Shown here one piece after another: positions 45,987-56,053 of a DNA stretch of 64,000 bases. The notes under the pieces were generated by a model. It did no database searches. It was not told where the DNA came from and was given only the letters and a program-made list of their open reading frames with translations. How positions within the stretch are numbered: position 1 is the first letter of the stretch; every line of letters starts with the position of its first letter. This DNA is from Algimonas arctica. Its GTDB lineage: Bacteria; Pseudomonadota; Alphaproteobacteria; Caulobacterales; Maricaulaceae. The position numbers and the translations under genes are program-made. The stretch is taken from positions 80,776-144,775 of the forward strand of contig NZ_BMZH01000008.1 in NCBI RefSeq assembly GCF_014652695.1, written 5' to 3'.

Positions 45987-47537
45987 TCATCGCTGCTGAG
46001 ACTTATACGTCGCCCAATAGACCTTGAGATCTTGCTTCACTTCAGGTCCCATAATGTAGAGCCCGATCAAATTCGGAATGGCCATCACGAAAATCAGAGC
46101 ATCCGCAAAGTCTAAAATTGCGTCTAATTTAATCGCGGCGCCAATGACAATAAAAGCACAGAAAATGAAACTGAAAACACGTTCTTTGCCTTTGCCTTCC
46201 CCAAAAATATAGGTCCAAGCTTTCGTGCCATAATAGGCCCAGGCTAACATGGTGGAGAACGCGAACAATATAGCCGCGATGGACAAGGGCACTGGCGACC
46301 AAGAAATGGAGTTCTGGAAGGCGGACGATGTTAACTCAATTCCCGCGACGCCGCCGCCCATTAAATGATCCGTCGGAAAAGCCGTTACGAGGACAAGACC
46401 CGTCAACGTGCAGACAACGACGGTATCAATAAAGGGCTCTAAAAGAGACACGAAACCCTCCGTAAGGGGCTCAGCCGTTTTGACGGCTGAATGCGCAATC
46501 GATGCCGACCCAATACCCGCTTCATTCGAAAACGCCGCGCGTTGAAACCCAATAATCATAATTCCCAAGACGCCGCCGGTGACGCCTTTCATCGAGAACG
46601 CCCCCACAAAAATTGCCGTCACAGCCGCCGGCAGTCGCTCTGCATTGAGGCCAATCACGATCACGGCGCCAATAATGTAAAGCAAGATCATAAACGGGAC
46701 GAGTTTAACGGTCACACGCGCAATGGATTTAATGCCGCCAATAATGATGAGGCCGACAAGCACGGCCAAGACGATTCCAACGAGCCAACCTTTTCCAGAT
46801 AACACGCCCGCCTCACCGCCTGAGACTTGCAAAAGTTGAACATAAGCTTGGTTAGACTGGAACATATTGCCAATACCAAGACAGCCAATGACAATGCTAA
46901 TGGCATAGAACATTCCGAGAAATTTCCCGAACCCTGCCATCCCGCGCTTTGCGAGACCGGACCGGAGGTAATACATCGGCCCACCAGACACGGTACCATC
47001 AGCCGAGATATATCTGTATTTTACGCCCAGTGTGCATTCGACAAATTTCGTCGTCATCCCGACAAGGCCCGCTACAACTAACCAGAAGATGGCGCCGGGA
47101 CCCCCTGCGGACACGGTGATCGCCACACCTGCGATATTCCCGATACCGACAGTGCCAGAGACGGCGGCCGTGAGAGCTTGGAAGTGAGAAATTTCGCCCG
47201 CGTGCTTTGTGTCAGAGAATTTTCCGCTGACAATATCAATCGCATGTTTGAACCCCCGGACATTGATGAAGCCCAGATAGCTCGTGAAGAAAAACGCGCC
47301 GAAAATAAGCCAACACACGATCAACGGTACTTGCGCCGTGCCGATTGGAACAGAGTAGAAAATAAAGGCTGAGAGTGCATCCGTAATCGGTTGAACAGCC
47401 TTATTGATCGCCTCATCAATTCCTGCAGCCTGAGCGGGCATCGATATGAATATCACGCTCAAAAAAGAGAGCGCGGTTAGACCCCTGACGATCAGTCGAT
47501 TGAGGATAGAACGGGTCGAACGTGTTATGATTGGCAT
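45987..47537 (-). CDS. Sodium:alanine/glycine symporter (AGCS family)
   Basis: The 516-aa membrane protein has about 10-11 transmembrane segments and an N-terminal hydrophobic leader. Family signatures: FQALTAAVSGTVGIGNIAGV in the first half, GFQRAAFSNEAGIGSASIAH and the LGIGNMFQSN segment. AGCS carriers take up alanine, glycine or D-alanine with Na+. It is the first gene of a minus-strand series (symporter, MocR, nitrilase, receptor), with 67 bp to MocR. No glycine riboswitch motif is visible upstream. Divergent from the DUF885 gene across 177 bp. Confidence 0.93.
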   Translation of the reverse strand: MPIITRSTRSILNRLIVRGLTALSFLSVIFISMPAQAAGIDEAINKAVQPITDALSAFIFYSVPIGTAQVPLIVCWLIFGAFFFTSYLGFINVRGFKHAIDIVSGKFSDTKHAGEISHFQALTAAVSGTVGIGNIAGVAITVSAGGPGAIFWLVVAGLVGMTTKFVECTLGVKYRYISADGTVSGGPMYYLRSGLAKRGMAGFGKFLGMFYAISIVIGCLGIGNMFQSNQAYVQLLQVSGGEAGVLSGKGWLVGIVLAVLVGLIIIGGIKSIARVTVKLVPFMILLYIIGAVIVIGLNAERLPAAVTAIFVGAFSMKGVTGGVLGIMIIGFQRAAFSNEAGIGSASIAHSAVKTAEPLTEGFVSLLEPFIDTVVVCTLTGLVLVTAFPTDHLMGGGVAGIELTSSAFQNSISWSPVPLSIAAILFAFSTMLAWAYYGTKAWTYIFGEGKGKERVFSFIFCAFIVIGAAIKLDAILDFADALIFVMAIPNLIGLYIMGPEVKQDLKVYWATYKSQQR

Positions 47538-47714
47538 TAATACCCGGTCTTGTACTGTAAAGGTTCAACAGACCACAAATGATACAGGCGACCAAGACCT
47601 ATCTAAATTTCATACCCCAAGAGCCTAAAGTTTGTGCCGTCAATCGCTACCCCATTGCTACTGTGCCCAATTCATCGCAATCAATGAGTTCGATAGACTG
47701 GAAAGAATAGACTC

Positions 47715-49562
47715 ATGAAATTTTCCCGACGCAGACTTCTCCAAACATCCGCTGCTGTGGCCGCGTCCTCTGGCCTGCTGGCCGCTGGTTGCAGTGATCG
47801 TGCGCCTCGTGAGACCAAAACTTTCGATGCCCTCGCAGAGACCCTGCTCGACAGCGCGAAAGATTTGATGCTTCGCGCCTATCCTGAAACAGCGTCGAGT
47901 GTCGGCATTGATACGGGTGATTATGCGGCGTTGAAATCGCAACTGACGGATCGGTCCGCCGCGGGACAAGCCACAATTGCCAGCGATGTTCGGTCTCTTT
48001 TGTCCGCCCTTAAAAAGGTCGATACAGACACGCTATCCGCTGACGTCGCGCTGGATATGGATGTGGTGACGTCTGTTTTTGATCGGGCAGTTGAGGGGTT
48101 TGCCTATCCTTACGGGGATGTCGCGCTGTTGAATTACAACTGGTCCTATCGCAACGGTCCCTATGCTGTGGCGCAGAACACAGGCGCTTTCGTTGAAATT
48201 CCAAGTTTCTTGGATGCGTCACACGCGATCAAAACATCGGATGATGCAGACGCTTACCTCACGCGTATGCAAGCCTATGCGGCCCAGCTTGACGGGGAAA
48301 CGGAACGCGTGATTGCGGACGGCGCGCGCGGCGTTATTCTGCCTGATTTCCTGATGGAGAAAACACTCGGGCAGCTACGGGGCGCCCGCGACCGATCCCC
48401 CGCAGAATGGGGTCTCGTGCAATCGGTCGTGACCCGCGCGAAAGATCTGGGTCAATATGAAGACAGCGCCGTGTCTATCGCGACGCAGGACATTGTTCCG
48501 GCATTAACCCGACAGATCGAGGCGCTCGAAGCGCTCGCCCCGCGCGCAACATCTGACGCGGGCGTCTGGGCCAAGCCGGATGGCGACGCCTATTATGACT
48601 GGACGTTACGATCAGGAACAACGACGACAATGAGCGCCGACGAAGTTCACCAAATGGGGCTCGATGAGCTGGCTGAGCTGCATGCGCAAATGGAGCCCAT
48701 TCTCCAATCCGTCGGTTATTCAAAAGGGTCCGTGGGTGCGCGTATGACCGCCTTAGGTGCAGACAAGCGCTATCACTTCAAACCCGGCGATCCGGGTCGC
48801 GCCGAGATCATGAGTTTTATCGAGAACACGGTCACGGACATTCGCGGCCGCATGCCACAAGCGTTCGAGACACTCGTGCCCGGCTTCCTCGAAGTCGAAC
48901 GTATTTCGCCTGACGTCGAAGCTGGCGCGCCCGGAGCCTATGGTGGCGCGGGGTCGATCGACGGTACGCAGCCGGGCCATTTCTGGATCAATCTGCGCTC
49001 AACGGATTTACACAATAAATTCAATCTGGCCGACCTCACCTATCACGAAGCGATTCCGGGACATGTCTGGCAGGGCGAATATGCGTTCAAACAGTCCCTC
49101 ACCCGATCGCTACTCGCCTTTAATGCCTATTCTGAAGGCTGGGCGCTTTACGCTCAACAGATCGCTGACGAGCTGGGAGTCTATTCTGATTTCCCTGTAG
49201 GACGACTTGGGTATTTGCAATCCTTGGCGTTTCGCGCCTGTCGCCTCGTCGTTGATACGGGCCTTCATGCTAAGCGCTGGACCCGTGAAGAAGCCAATCA
49301 ATGGTTCGTCGAGAACAATGGCTCCAACCCCGAAGAAGTCCGAGGTGAAGTTGACCGGTATTGCGCGTGGCCGGGCCAAGCTTGCGGTTACAAAGTCGGC
49401 CATTCCGCGATTAATCGGCTGCGTCAGAGCGCAAAAACCGAGCTGGGCGACAAGTTTGATTTCCGACGCTTCAACGATGCACTTGTCTTGGGTGGCAATG
49501 TTCCGATGACCGTCCTCGGTCGCGTCATTGACGCATATATTGCCCGGGAAAAGCAAGCTTAA
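47715..49562 (+). CDS. DUF885 family metallopeptidase-like protein, exported
   Basis: The 615-aa protein has a Tat-type twin-Arg start (MKFSRRRLLQTSAAVAASSG) that continues into a lipobox-like LAAGC, so it is probably a Tat-exported lipoprotein. The DUF885 fold covers about residues 50-600. The likely zinc-binding segment is YHEAIPGHVWQ (H-E-x4-H), with further conserved FNAYSEGWALYAQQ. DUF885 proteins are related to the M32/M3-like gluzincins and are annotated as putative peptidases; substrates are largely unknown. It is convergent with the BCCT transporter, with 6 bp between stop codons and both stops inside a palindrome. The neighbourhood (AGCS, receptor) fits peptide catabolism. Confidence 0.85.
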   Translation: MKFSRRRLLQTSAAVAASSGLLAAGCSDRAPRETKTFDALAETLLDSAKDLMLRAYPETASSVGIDTGDYAALKSQLTDRSAAGQATIASDVRSLLSALKKVDTDTLSADVALDMDVVTSVFDRAVEGFAYPYGDVALLNYNWSYRNGPYAVAQNTGAFVEIPSFLDASHAIKTSDDADAYLTRMQAYAAQLDGETERVIADGARGVILPDFLMEKTLGQLRGARDRSPAEWGLVQSVVTRAKDLGQYEDSAVSIATQDIVPALTRQIEALEALAPRATSDAGVWAKPDGDAYYDWTLRSGTTTTMSADEVHQMGLDELAELHAQMEPILQSVGYSKGSVGARMTALGADKRYHFKPGDPGRAEIMSFIENTVTDIRGRMPQAFETLVPGFLEVERISPDVEAGAPGAYGGAGSIDGTQPGHFWINLRSTDLHNKFNLADLTYHEAIPGHVWQGEYAFKQSLTRSLLAFNAYSEGWALYAQQIADELGVYSDFPVGRLGYLQSLAFRACRLVVDTGLHAKRWTREEANQWFVENNGSNPEEVRGEVDRYCAWPGQACGYKVGHSAINRLRQSAKTELGDKFDFRRFNDALVLGGNVPMTVLGRVIDAYIAREKQA

Positions 49563-49574
49563 GCATTCTTAAGC
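49557..49574. terminator. Palindrome enclosing the stop codons of two convergent genes
   Basis: GCTTAAG (49557-49563) pairs with CTTAAGC (49568-49574) around CATT. It contains the TAA of the DUF885 gene (49560-49562) and the TAA of the convergent BCCT gene (49569-49571 on the minus strand). Stem is short and AT-rich, so termination is plausible but weak. Confidence 0.35.
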
Positions 49575-51170
49575 GGCGACAGAGCGTTCAATCCTTTTCA
49601 ATGCTCTGTGTTCATCGCGCATCCCAATATAAAGGCTGACGCAACAGACGAGCAGAATGATCGTGAATGGCAGGGCCGCGGTGATCGTCCCCGCTTGGAG
49701 AGATTGCAGGGCTTGCGTCCCACCGCCAAAGAGTAAGGCGGACGCCGTTAGCCCCAGCGCCGCAGCCCAGAAAACTCGCTGACTGACGGGGGCATTTTGC
49801 TTCCCGCCTGACGTGATCGTATCCACGACTAGCGCGCCGGAATCGGCCGATGTCACAATGAAAATGATGAGAAGCGCAATCGCCAAAAGAGAGGCGATAT
49901 CGCCATAGGGCATTGACGCCAGCATCTGGAACAGAACAGCCGCGGATGTATCAATCCCATTGGCAAGATCGCCAACGCCGGTCTCATATTGATCAATGGC
50001 CGTTCGTCCAAAGGCCGTGAACCAAACAATACAAATCGAAAATGGCGCTAGCAAAACGACCGCGAAATATTCCCGTACGGTGCGTCCGCGCGAGATCCGC
50101 GCAATGAACATGCCAACAAAGGGGGACCAAGAAATCCACCACGCCCAGTAAAAGATTGTCCAATCATGGAACCATTGCTGATCATCTCGACCAATCCAAT
50201 TGGTCAAGGCGGGCGTGTCGAGAATATAGGCCCAAAGGTTCTCCCCCATCCCCGTCATGATCAACGTAGTTGGCCCCGCAATAATCACAAACAGTAGCAA
50301 GCCCAACGCACCGACCATGTTGAGATTACTGAGAAATTTAATTCCGCCGTTCATGCCCCGAAGAACGGAAATGATCGCAAGGCCCGTCATGGTCGCAATC
50401 AAAGCGATTTGAACCCCAAGGCCGGGTTCAAAGCCAAAGATATAACCGAGACCACTGGCAGCCTGAGTGGCCCCAAGCCCTATCGTCGTCGCAAGGCCAA
50501 ATATGGTTGAGACCACCGCCAGAAGATCAATGATGTGGCCCGGCCACCCCCAAATTCTCTCCCCTAACAACGGATAAAAAGTCGACCTTACGGATGAGGG
50601 CAGCCCTTTGTTATGCGTGAAAAAGCCAAGTGACAGCCCGACGACAGCATAGACGGCCCATGGCGACAGCCCCCAATGAAATAAGGTCGCACTAAACGCG
50701 AGCCGTTCTGCCTCTGGTGACCCGACAGGCGCGGACAGCGGCGTTCCACCCCAACCGGTATGATAGGCGAGCGGCTCGGCCGCCCCCCAAAACATAAAGC
50801 CAATTCCGACACCGGCGGCAAACAACATAGCCACCCAAGACAAATAGCTATGAATAGGTTTGGCCTCTTGGCCGCCCAATCGGATTTTCCCTAATGGCGA
50901 CAGAGCCAGAAACAAACAGAATGCGAGAACCACAACCGGCGTGATCGCAAACAACCAGTCAAAATTCCGCAAAGTTGCGGCCTTAGCCCAAAGAAGGGCT
51001 GTGGCGGCTTTGTCTGGGAAGACGATTGTTAAAGTCGAAAAAAGAAGAACTAAACCCGCCGCACTGAAGAAGACGGGGTTGTGAACGTCCAACCCCATGA
51101 CCTCAATATTATCCTGCCCGACGGCATAATCAGTATCATATTCCATCTCTGGATTAGTGGGGCGTTTCAT
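49569..51170 (-). CDS. BCCT family betaine/carnitine/choline transporter
   Basis: The 533-aa protein has about 12 transmembrane segments. It shows the BCCT signature: GVGIGFMFWGAAEPLAYHTG near residue 115-135, then FFTHNKGLPSS, and the Trp-rich TM8 segment (WTIFYWAWWISWSPFVGMFI) that forms the aromatic substrate box. It imports quaternary amines such as glycine betaine, choline, carnitine or DMSP with Na+ or H+, often for osmotic protection or carbon use. No betaine catabolic genes are adjacent. The start at ATG 51170 follows a weak site; the promoter is shared with the divergent TonB receptor gene at 51417. Confidence 0.93.
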   Translation of the reverse strand: MKRPTNPEMEYDTDYAVGQDNIEVMGLDVHNPVFFSAAGLVLLFSTLTIVFPDKAATALLWAKAATLRNFDWLFAITPVVVLAFCLFLALSPLGKIRLGGQEAKPIHSYLSWVAMLFAAGVGIGFMFWGAAEPLAYHTGWGGTPLSAPVGSPEAERLAFSATLFHWGLSPWAVYAVVGLSLGFFTHNKGLPSSVRSTFYPLLGERIWGWPGHIIDLLAVVSTIFGLATTIGLGATQAASGLGYIFGFEPGLGVQIALIATMTGLAIISVLRGMNGGIKFLSNLNMVGALGLLLFVIIAGPTTLIMTGMGENLWAYILDTPALTNWIGRDDQQWFHDWTIFYWAWWISWSPFVGMFIARISRGRTVREYFAVVLLAPFSICIVWFTAFGRTAIDQYETGVGDLANGIDTSAAVLFQMLASMPYGDIASLLAIALLIIFIVTSADSGALVVDTITSGGKQNAPVSQRVFWAAALGLTASALLFGGGTQALQSLQAGTITAALPFTIILLVCCVSLYIGMRDEHRALKRIERSVAA

Positions 51171-51416
51171 ACGGTATCCAATAGGGCTGAACGGCTAAAG
51201 TCTGCGATGAAAGCTCGTCGATTACCGAAACAAAATTCTACTCACCCTCTATCAACCCCAAACCATAAATCCAGCAGAAACAGCGCAAAAACTTCTGTTA
51301 AGCCTGAAACTGTCGACAAACTGTTTCATTCGTCGAAGTTTCTGTTATGGCGTGCCTTGCGTGCGCTAGGTCGTCCTTTTCAGGGCGCCGCCTCGCCTCA
51401 ATTTTAAGGATGACTT

Positions 51417-53984
51417 ATGTCTCGACTACTTTGTGGTGCCTCTAGCCTCGTTCTGGCGGGCGCATTCGGCGCAACGGCCTTCGCTCAAGAAACGGCTAAT
51501 CCAAGCGCCAGCCGCCTTGATGAAATCATTGTGACCGCGACGAAACGAACAACAGGCCTGCAGGACACGGCTGTCACAGTCGCGGCGATCGACGAAAATA
51601 CGCTGGACGAACTCGGCGTTAAAAACTTTACCGACTATCTCATCCAATTGCCGGGAGTCACGGCTGGCGGTTCGGGACCGGGTCAAAGCACAATCTATAT
51701 TCGCGGTCTGGCATCAACGACACCAAACCTCGTCACGGCCGGAGTTGCGGGCCTTGCGCCCAATGTCGCCTTCTACCTTGACGAACAGCCCTTGGCGCAG
51801 CCGGGCCGGAACCTGGACGTATATGCGGCTGACTTAGAACGGGTTGAAGTGCTCTCCGGGCCACAAGGCACACTTTTCGGATCGAGCTCACAAGCGGGTA
51901 CTGTTCGCTTAATCACGAACAAACCAAGCCTGAACGGCTTTGATGCAGGCTTCAAAGCCTCATCGTCGTTCACGGATGGCGGCGAAATGAGCAATAGCAT
52001 CGAAGCGATGATGAATGTGCCTGTGTCCGATAATTTCGCACTGCGCGGTGTTATCTATTCCGACAATCAAGGCGGCTATATCGATAATATCGGCGGTATC
52101 CGTAGCACAGCCGACTCTGCGCGTTTCCGCTCCGCAGGGACTGTGCGCGACAATGGCACCGTCGTGTCAGCCAACCGCGAAGGCTTCCAAGCCGGCGCTG
52201 ATTTATCCGGTGTGAACTTCATTAGCGCCAACAACTCAGCCTTAGTCGAGAAGAACTTCAACGACACGACCTATGCTGGCTTTCGTCTCGGTGCGTTCTA
52301 CGAGTATAATGATGACTGGAACTTACTCGTCACACACTCGCAACAGCAACTTGACAGCGAAGGCGTCTTCTTCTCCGATCCAGAATTGGACGAGTACCAA
52401 ATTGAACGCTTCTCAGACGATAGCCTCCAAGATGATTTCCACAATACAAGCTGGACGCTGGAAGGCCGTTTAGGCGCGCTCGAAGCGCTCTACACCGGGG
52501 CCTATACAGAACGGAATACGGACCAGACGGTTGACTATTCTGACTATCTCTTCGTCGGACAATATCTGCCATACTATATCTGCGATGGCGCCGTGACCTA
52601 TCCGGGCGCGGCTGCGCCATCCGGCACATGTCAGGCACCAAACTTGAACGTGAAGTCCGGCACAGAGACAAAAGTTCAGACCCACGAAGTGCGGTTCAAT
52701 ACGCCGAGCGAAAATCGCCTGCGCGCGACATTTGGCGGCTTTTACAGTGACCTGGAACTGACCGAGCTCAATGACTTTACCTATCCGGGTTCTGTCAATG
52801 CCGTCGGCTTTAACGGTCAGTCTGGCTTTGCGGCGAACTACCCGCTCACCAACACAGCCGTGACGGGCGCGGTCGGAATCGCCTCACCGGGTTACTTCAG
52901 CGAGGCAGGACCGTTTCCGGAAGGAGTCATTTTCCGGAATGATATTTTGCGGACAGATAAGCAAATCGGGATTTTCGGTGAAACCACTTTTGATTTCTCT
53001 GACCAATTCGCTCTGACACTCGGCGCACGCTACTACGATATCGAAGTTGATTTAGAAGGCTCCGCCAACTCGTCCTTCTTTAACCTCGGCCAGACCGATG
53101 ATGCGCAGCGTGCAGGCACAAATATCTCCGCGCAATTCGCCCCGAACAACACAGTCGGCGCGCCGGATAAAGCGGCTACCGACGGTGTTATCTTCAAAGC
53201 GACCGGGACATGGACACCCACGTCTGATTACCTCTTCTACGCCACATATTCCGAAGGTTTCCGACCCGGTCTCCTCAACCGCCCTGGCGGCGCAGCAGGG
53301 CCTAACGGCTTCACCGTTCCCTACGCGCTCGATACAGATGATGTGCAGAATTACGAGTTTGGTTGGAAAACGGAGCTGTTCGACAACTCCTTGCGGTTCA
53401 ACGGGTCCGCGTTTTTCGTGAATGTCGAACGTCTACAGACAACGATTTTCGATCCCTCAATTTCGAACCTGTTCTTCTCTGATAATGCGGCTAACGCCGA
53501 AATCCGGGGCATCGAAGGGGACTTCACTTGGGCCCCCTATTCCGTGGATGGCTTGACCGTTGCCGGCGCATTCTCTGTGCTGGATACAGAAATCACGGAG
53601 GTTCTTACGCCAACCAACGATGTGTTGGTCGGATCCGATCTGGCGTTCGCGCCGTCATTCCAAGGTAACTTGCGTGTGCGCTATGAATGGGACTTGGACC
53701 GTGAAATCGCTGGGTCTTCATTGACAGCCCACGTCATGCCGCAAATCATCTTCTCCGATGAAGCGTTCTCTGACATCATTGAGATCAACAAAGCCAAAAC
53801 AGATGGTTTTATCACTCTGGGAACGACCTTGGGCGTGAGTTCGGATCAGTGGTCAGCGGAGCTATTCGCCACGAATATCACCAATGAATATGTGGAACTC
53901 AGCAACAACTTTGTGTTTGACCGTGAACGCGTTAATCCGATGCGTCCGCGTACGGTTGGCTTACGGATCGCTTACGATTACTAA
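51417..53984 (+). CDS. TonB-dependent outer-membrane receptor (copy 2)
   Basis: The 855-aa receptor has a signal peptide (cleavage after TAFAQ near residue 24), a TonB-box-like segment (LDEIIVTATKR), and a plug domain to about residue 175 with LERVEVLSGPQGTLFGSSSQ. The barrel ends in a final strand closing with AYDY, slightly atypical compared with the usual terminal F. AAGGATG precedes ATG 51417. A strong terminator at 54011 separates it from TPR-sulfotransferase copy 2, which is a repeat of the arrangement at 40.6 kb. The two receptors are only generally similar, so they probably import different compounds. Ligand unknown. Confidence 0.92.
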   Translation: MSRLLCGASSLVLAGAFGATAFAQETANPSASRLDEIIVTATKRTTGLQDTAVTVAAIDENTLDELGVKNFTDYLIQLPGVTAGGSGPGQSTIYIRGLASTTPNLVTAGVAGLAPNVAFYLDEQPLAQPGRNLDVYAADLERVEVLSGPQGTLFGSSSQAGTVRLITNKPSLNGFDAGFKASSSFTDGGEMSNSIEAMMNVPVSDNFALRGVIYSDNQGGYIDNIGGIRSTADSARFRSAGTVRDNGTVVSANREGFQAGADLSGVNFISANNSALVEKNFNDTTYAGFRLGAFYEYNDDWNLLVTHSQQQLDSEGVFFSDPELDEYQIERFSDDSLQDDFHNTSWTLEGRLGALEALYTGAYTERNTDQTVDYSDYLFVGQYLPYYICDGAVTYPGAAAPSGTCQAPNLNVKSGTETKVQTHEVRFNTPSENRLRATFGGFYSDLELTELNDFTYPGSVNAVGFNGQSGFAANYPLTNTAVTGAVGIASPGYFSEAGPFPEGVIFRNDILRTDKQIGIFGETTFDFSDQFALTLGARYYDIEVDLEGSANSSFFNLGQTDDAQRAGTNISAQFAPNNTVGAPDKAATDGVIFKATGTWTPTSDYLFYATYSEGFRPGLLNRPGGAAGPNGFTVPYALDTDDVQNYEFGWKTELFDNSLRFNGSAFFVNVERLQTTIFDPSISNLFFSDNAANAEIRGIEGDFTWAPYSVDGLTVAGAFSVLDTEITEVLTPTNDVLVGSDLAFAPSFQGNLRVRYEWDLDREIAGSSLTAHVMPQIIFSDEAFSDIIEINKAKTDGFITLGTTLGVSSDQWSAELFATNITNEYVELSNNFVFDRERVNPMRPRTVGLRIAYDY

Positions 53985-54010
53985 GCGAAAGCCCTCACAA
54001 ATAACGCTCT

Positions 54011-54040
54011 AAGGCCCTGAACATTCAGGGCCTTTAACTT
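54011..54040 (+). terminator. Rho-independent-type terminator between TonB receptor and TPR-sulfotransferase (pair 2)
   Basis: AAGGCCCTGAA (54011-54021) pairs with TTCAGGGCCTT (54024-54034) as an 11-bp perfect stem, followed by TAACTTT. It lies 26 nt after the receptor stop and 13 nt before the sulfotransferase ATG, close enough to affect the latter's ribosome-binding site. Best terminator in the window. Confidence 0.75.
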
Positions 54041-54053
54041 TGAAGGCGCCGTT

Positions 54054-56039
54054 ATGAAAACTGACGCGGAGATAGACAGCCTCTTATCTGCCGCGCGGCA
54101 GGACATGAAAACGGGTGCCTTCAAATCGGCTCAAAGCCGCTTACAGTCCCTTTTAGTGGATATTCCCGCCCAAACGGACGCCCTCTACATGGCCGCTGTC
54201 TGCGCGCGTTATCAAAACACCATCCCAGCGGCGCAGGATTATCTCAATCGCCTCAAGCAAGCCGCGCCCGATTATGGTCGCGCGTTTCAAGAAGAGGGTC
54301 ACTTAAGCCTCAGCCTTCATGATACGGATCGCGCGTTACACGCTTTCCAATTGGCGACACGATATAATCCATCATTACTCGCCAGTTGGCAGGCGCAGTT
54401 TGATATATTGCAGAATGCCAATCGCGCGACCGACGCCGCGCAAGCGCAAGCGCAAATCACGCGTCTTCAAGCCCTGCCCCGCACCTTACTGGCCGTGACG
54501 AACCACCTTTATGAAGGTCGGGTCTTGCACGCAGAAAAAACCGCGCGCGCCTTCTTGCTAAAAAACCCGCATCACGTGGAAGGCATGCGGCTTCTCGCCG
54601 AAATTGGCACACGGCTCGGCGTCCATGATGACGCGATATTTCTGCTCGAAACAGCGATCGCAATTGAACCCGACAATATACAGCTACGCATCGACATCAT
54701 CCAAGTGTTGCGCAAACGCCAACGCTTTGCAGAGGCTCTCGCGCAGTCCCGGCGGCTCTATGAAAAAGACCCGACCAATCCGACGTTCCAATCCTTACAT
54801 GCCATCGAGGCAATGCAATTGGGTGATTACGAAACGGCCCTTGGCTTATTTGATCAAGTCTTAGCGGTCTTACCCAACGACTCCGCAACGCTCACATCCA
54901 AAGGCCATGCGCTCAAGACTTACGGAAAAACAGACGACGCCATCGCCTCATACAAAGCCGCTGTCGATGCAGACCCTTTGGCAGGGGACGCGTGGTCGGC
55001 GCTGGCGAATTTGAAAACTTATCAATTCACCCCATCGGAATTGGCCCGGCTTGAATTCATTCAGAGCGATGGGAACTTGGCCTTTATGGCGCGTATCCAT
55101 ATTGCTTTTGCTTTAGGCAAAGCCTTTGAAGACGCGGGAGAGATCGAAAAATCTTTCAAAAATTACGCCTTGGGCAACGCCCTAAAATCCAAACAGACCC
55201 GCTACACAACGGAACAAATTCGCGAGCAATTAGACGCGCAACGCGCGCATGTCACACCGGACCTTATATCACGCAATAGCGGCCGAGGCTGTTCGGCGCC
55301 GGATCCGATTTTCATTTTGGGCTTACCGCGTGCGGGCTCCACTCTGATCGAACAAATTTTGGCGTCGCATAGTCACGTCGACGGTACATTGGAACTCCCC
55401 GACATTCTGTCGATTGTTCATCGGTTGCGAGGCCGTAAACAGATTACGGAACGCGACCGATACCCCCGAATTTTAGGGGAGATGAGTGCAGAGGAACTTC
55501 GCGCTCTGGGGGACGAATATATTCAACGAACGAAAGTTCACCGCCAATCCGCCCCTTTCTTTACCGATAAAATGCCCAACAATTTTTGGCATATTGGTTT
55601 AATCCATTCAATTTTACCGAACGCGAAAATCATCGACGCGCGGCGTGACCCTATGGATTGTTGCTGGTCAGGGTTTAAGCAACTTTTTGCCGAAGGGCAG
55701 GAGTTTACCTATCGCCTCGAAGACATCGGACAGTACTATAAAGCCTATGTCGAAATGATGGCGCATTGGGACGCGGTCTTGCCCCAAGGCACGGTTCTGC
55801 GGGTGCAGCATGAAGACGTCTTGGATGACTTACCGGGACAGGTCCGTCGCATCTTGGATTATTGCGATCTTCCTTTTGAGGACAATTGCCTAGAATTTTA
55901 TAAAACAGAACGCGCCGTCCGGACGGCAAGTTCTGAACAGGTTCGAAAACCCATCAGTCGAAAGGGCGTTGGACAATGGACAAAATTCGACCCATATCTG
56001 GCGCCACTGAAACACGCTCTCGGGCCGTTGCTCGATTAA
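54054..56039 (+). CDS. TPR-containing sulfotransferase (copy 2)
   Basis: The 661-aa protein carries many TPR repeats over residues about 1-380 and a sulfotransferase domain at about 410-660. The PAPS-binding loop is FILGLPRAGSTLIEQILASH; the second phosphate site is in DARRDPMDCCWSGFKQLF. It resembles copy 1 (38963) in domain order but has about 140 more residues of TPR, so the two are paralogs rather than a recent duplicate. The acceptor could be a protein or a small molecule; tyrosyl-protein sulfation by this family is possible. It sits behind a TonB receptor and 14 bp ahead of a MarR gene, likely co-transcribed with MarR. Confidence 0.87.
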   Translation: MKTDAEIDSLLSAARQDMKTGAFKSAQSRLQSLLVDIPAQTDALYMAAVCARYQNTIPAAQDYLNRLKQAAPDYGRAFQEEGHLSLSLHDTDRALHAFQLATRYNPSLLASWQAQFDILQNANRATDAAQAQAQITRLQALPRTLLAVTNHLYEGRVLHAEKTARAFLLKNPHHVEGMRLLAEIGTRLGVHDDAIFLLETAIAIEPDNIQLRIDIIQVLRKRQRFAEALAQSRRLYEKDPTNPTFQSLHAIEAMQLGDYETALGLFDQVLAVLPNDSATLTSKGHALKTYGKTDDAIASYKAAVDADPLAGDAWSALANLKTYQFTPSELARLEFIQSDGNLAFMARIHIAFALGKAFEDAGEIEKSFKNYALGNALKSKQTRYTTEQIREQLDAQRAHVTPDLISRNSGRGCSAPDPIFILGLPRAGSTLIEQILASHSHVDGTLELPDILSIVHRLRGRKQITERDRYPRILGEMSAEELRALGDEYIQRTKVHRQSAPFFTDKMPNNFWHIGLIHSILPNAKIIDARRDPMDCCWSGFKQLFAEGQEFTYRLEDIGQYYKAYVEMMAHWDAVLPQGTVLRVQHEDVLDDLPGQVRRILDYCDLPFEDNCLEFYKTERAVRTASSEQVRKPISRKGVGQWTKFDPYLAPLKHALGPLLD

Positions 56040-56053
56040 CTTAGAGGCAGGCA

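Noticed and set aside
47538..47714. Possible glycine riboswitch upstream of the alanine symporter
   Set aside because: The conserved core of that riboswitch is not seen; the region has only a long-range GGTCTTG/CAAGACC repeat.
51286..51350. Short repeats GAAAC/GTTTC and TTCTGTTA in the BCCT/TonB receptor divergent region
   Set aside because: Arms of 5-8 nt with irregular spacing; not distinguishable from background without comparison to relatives.
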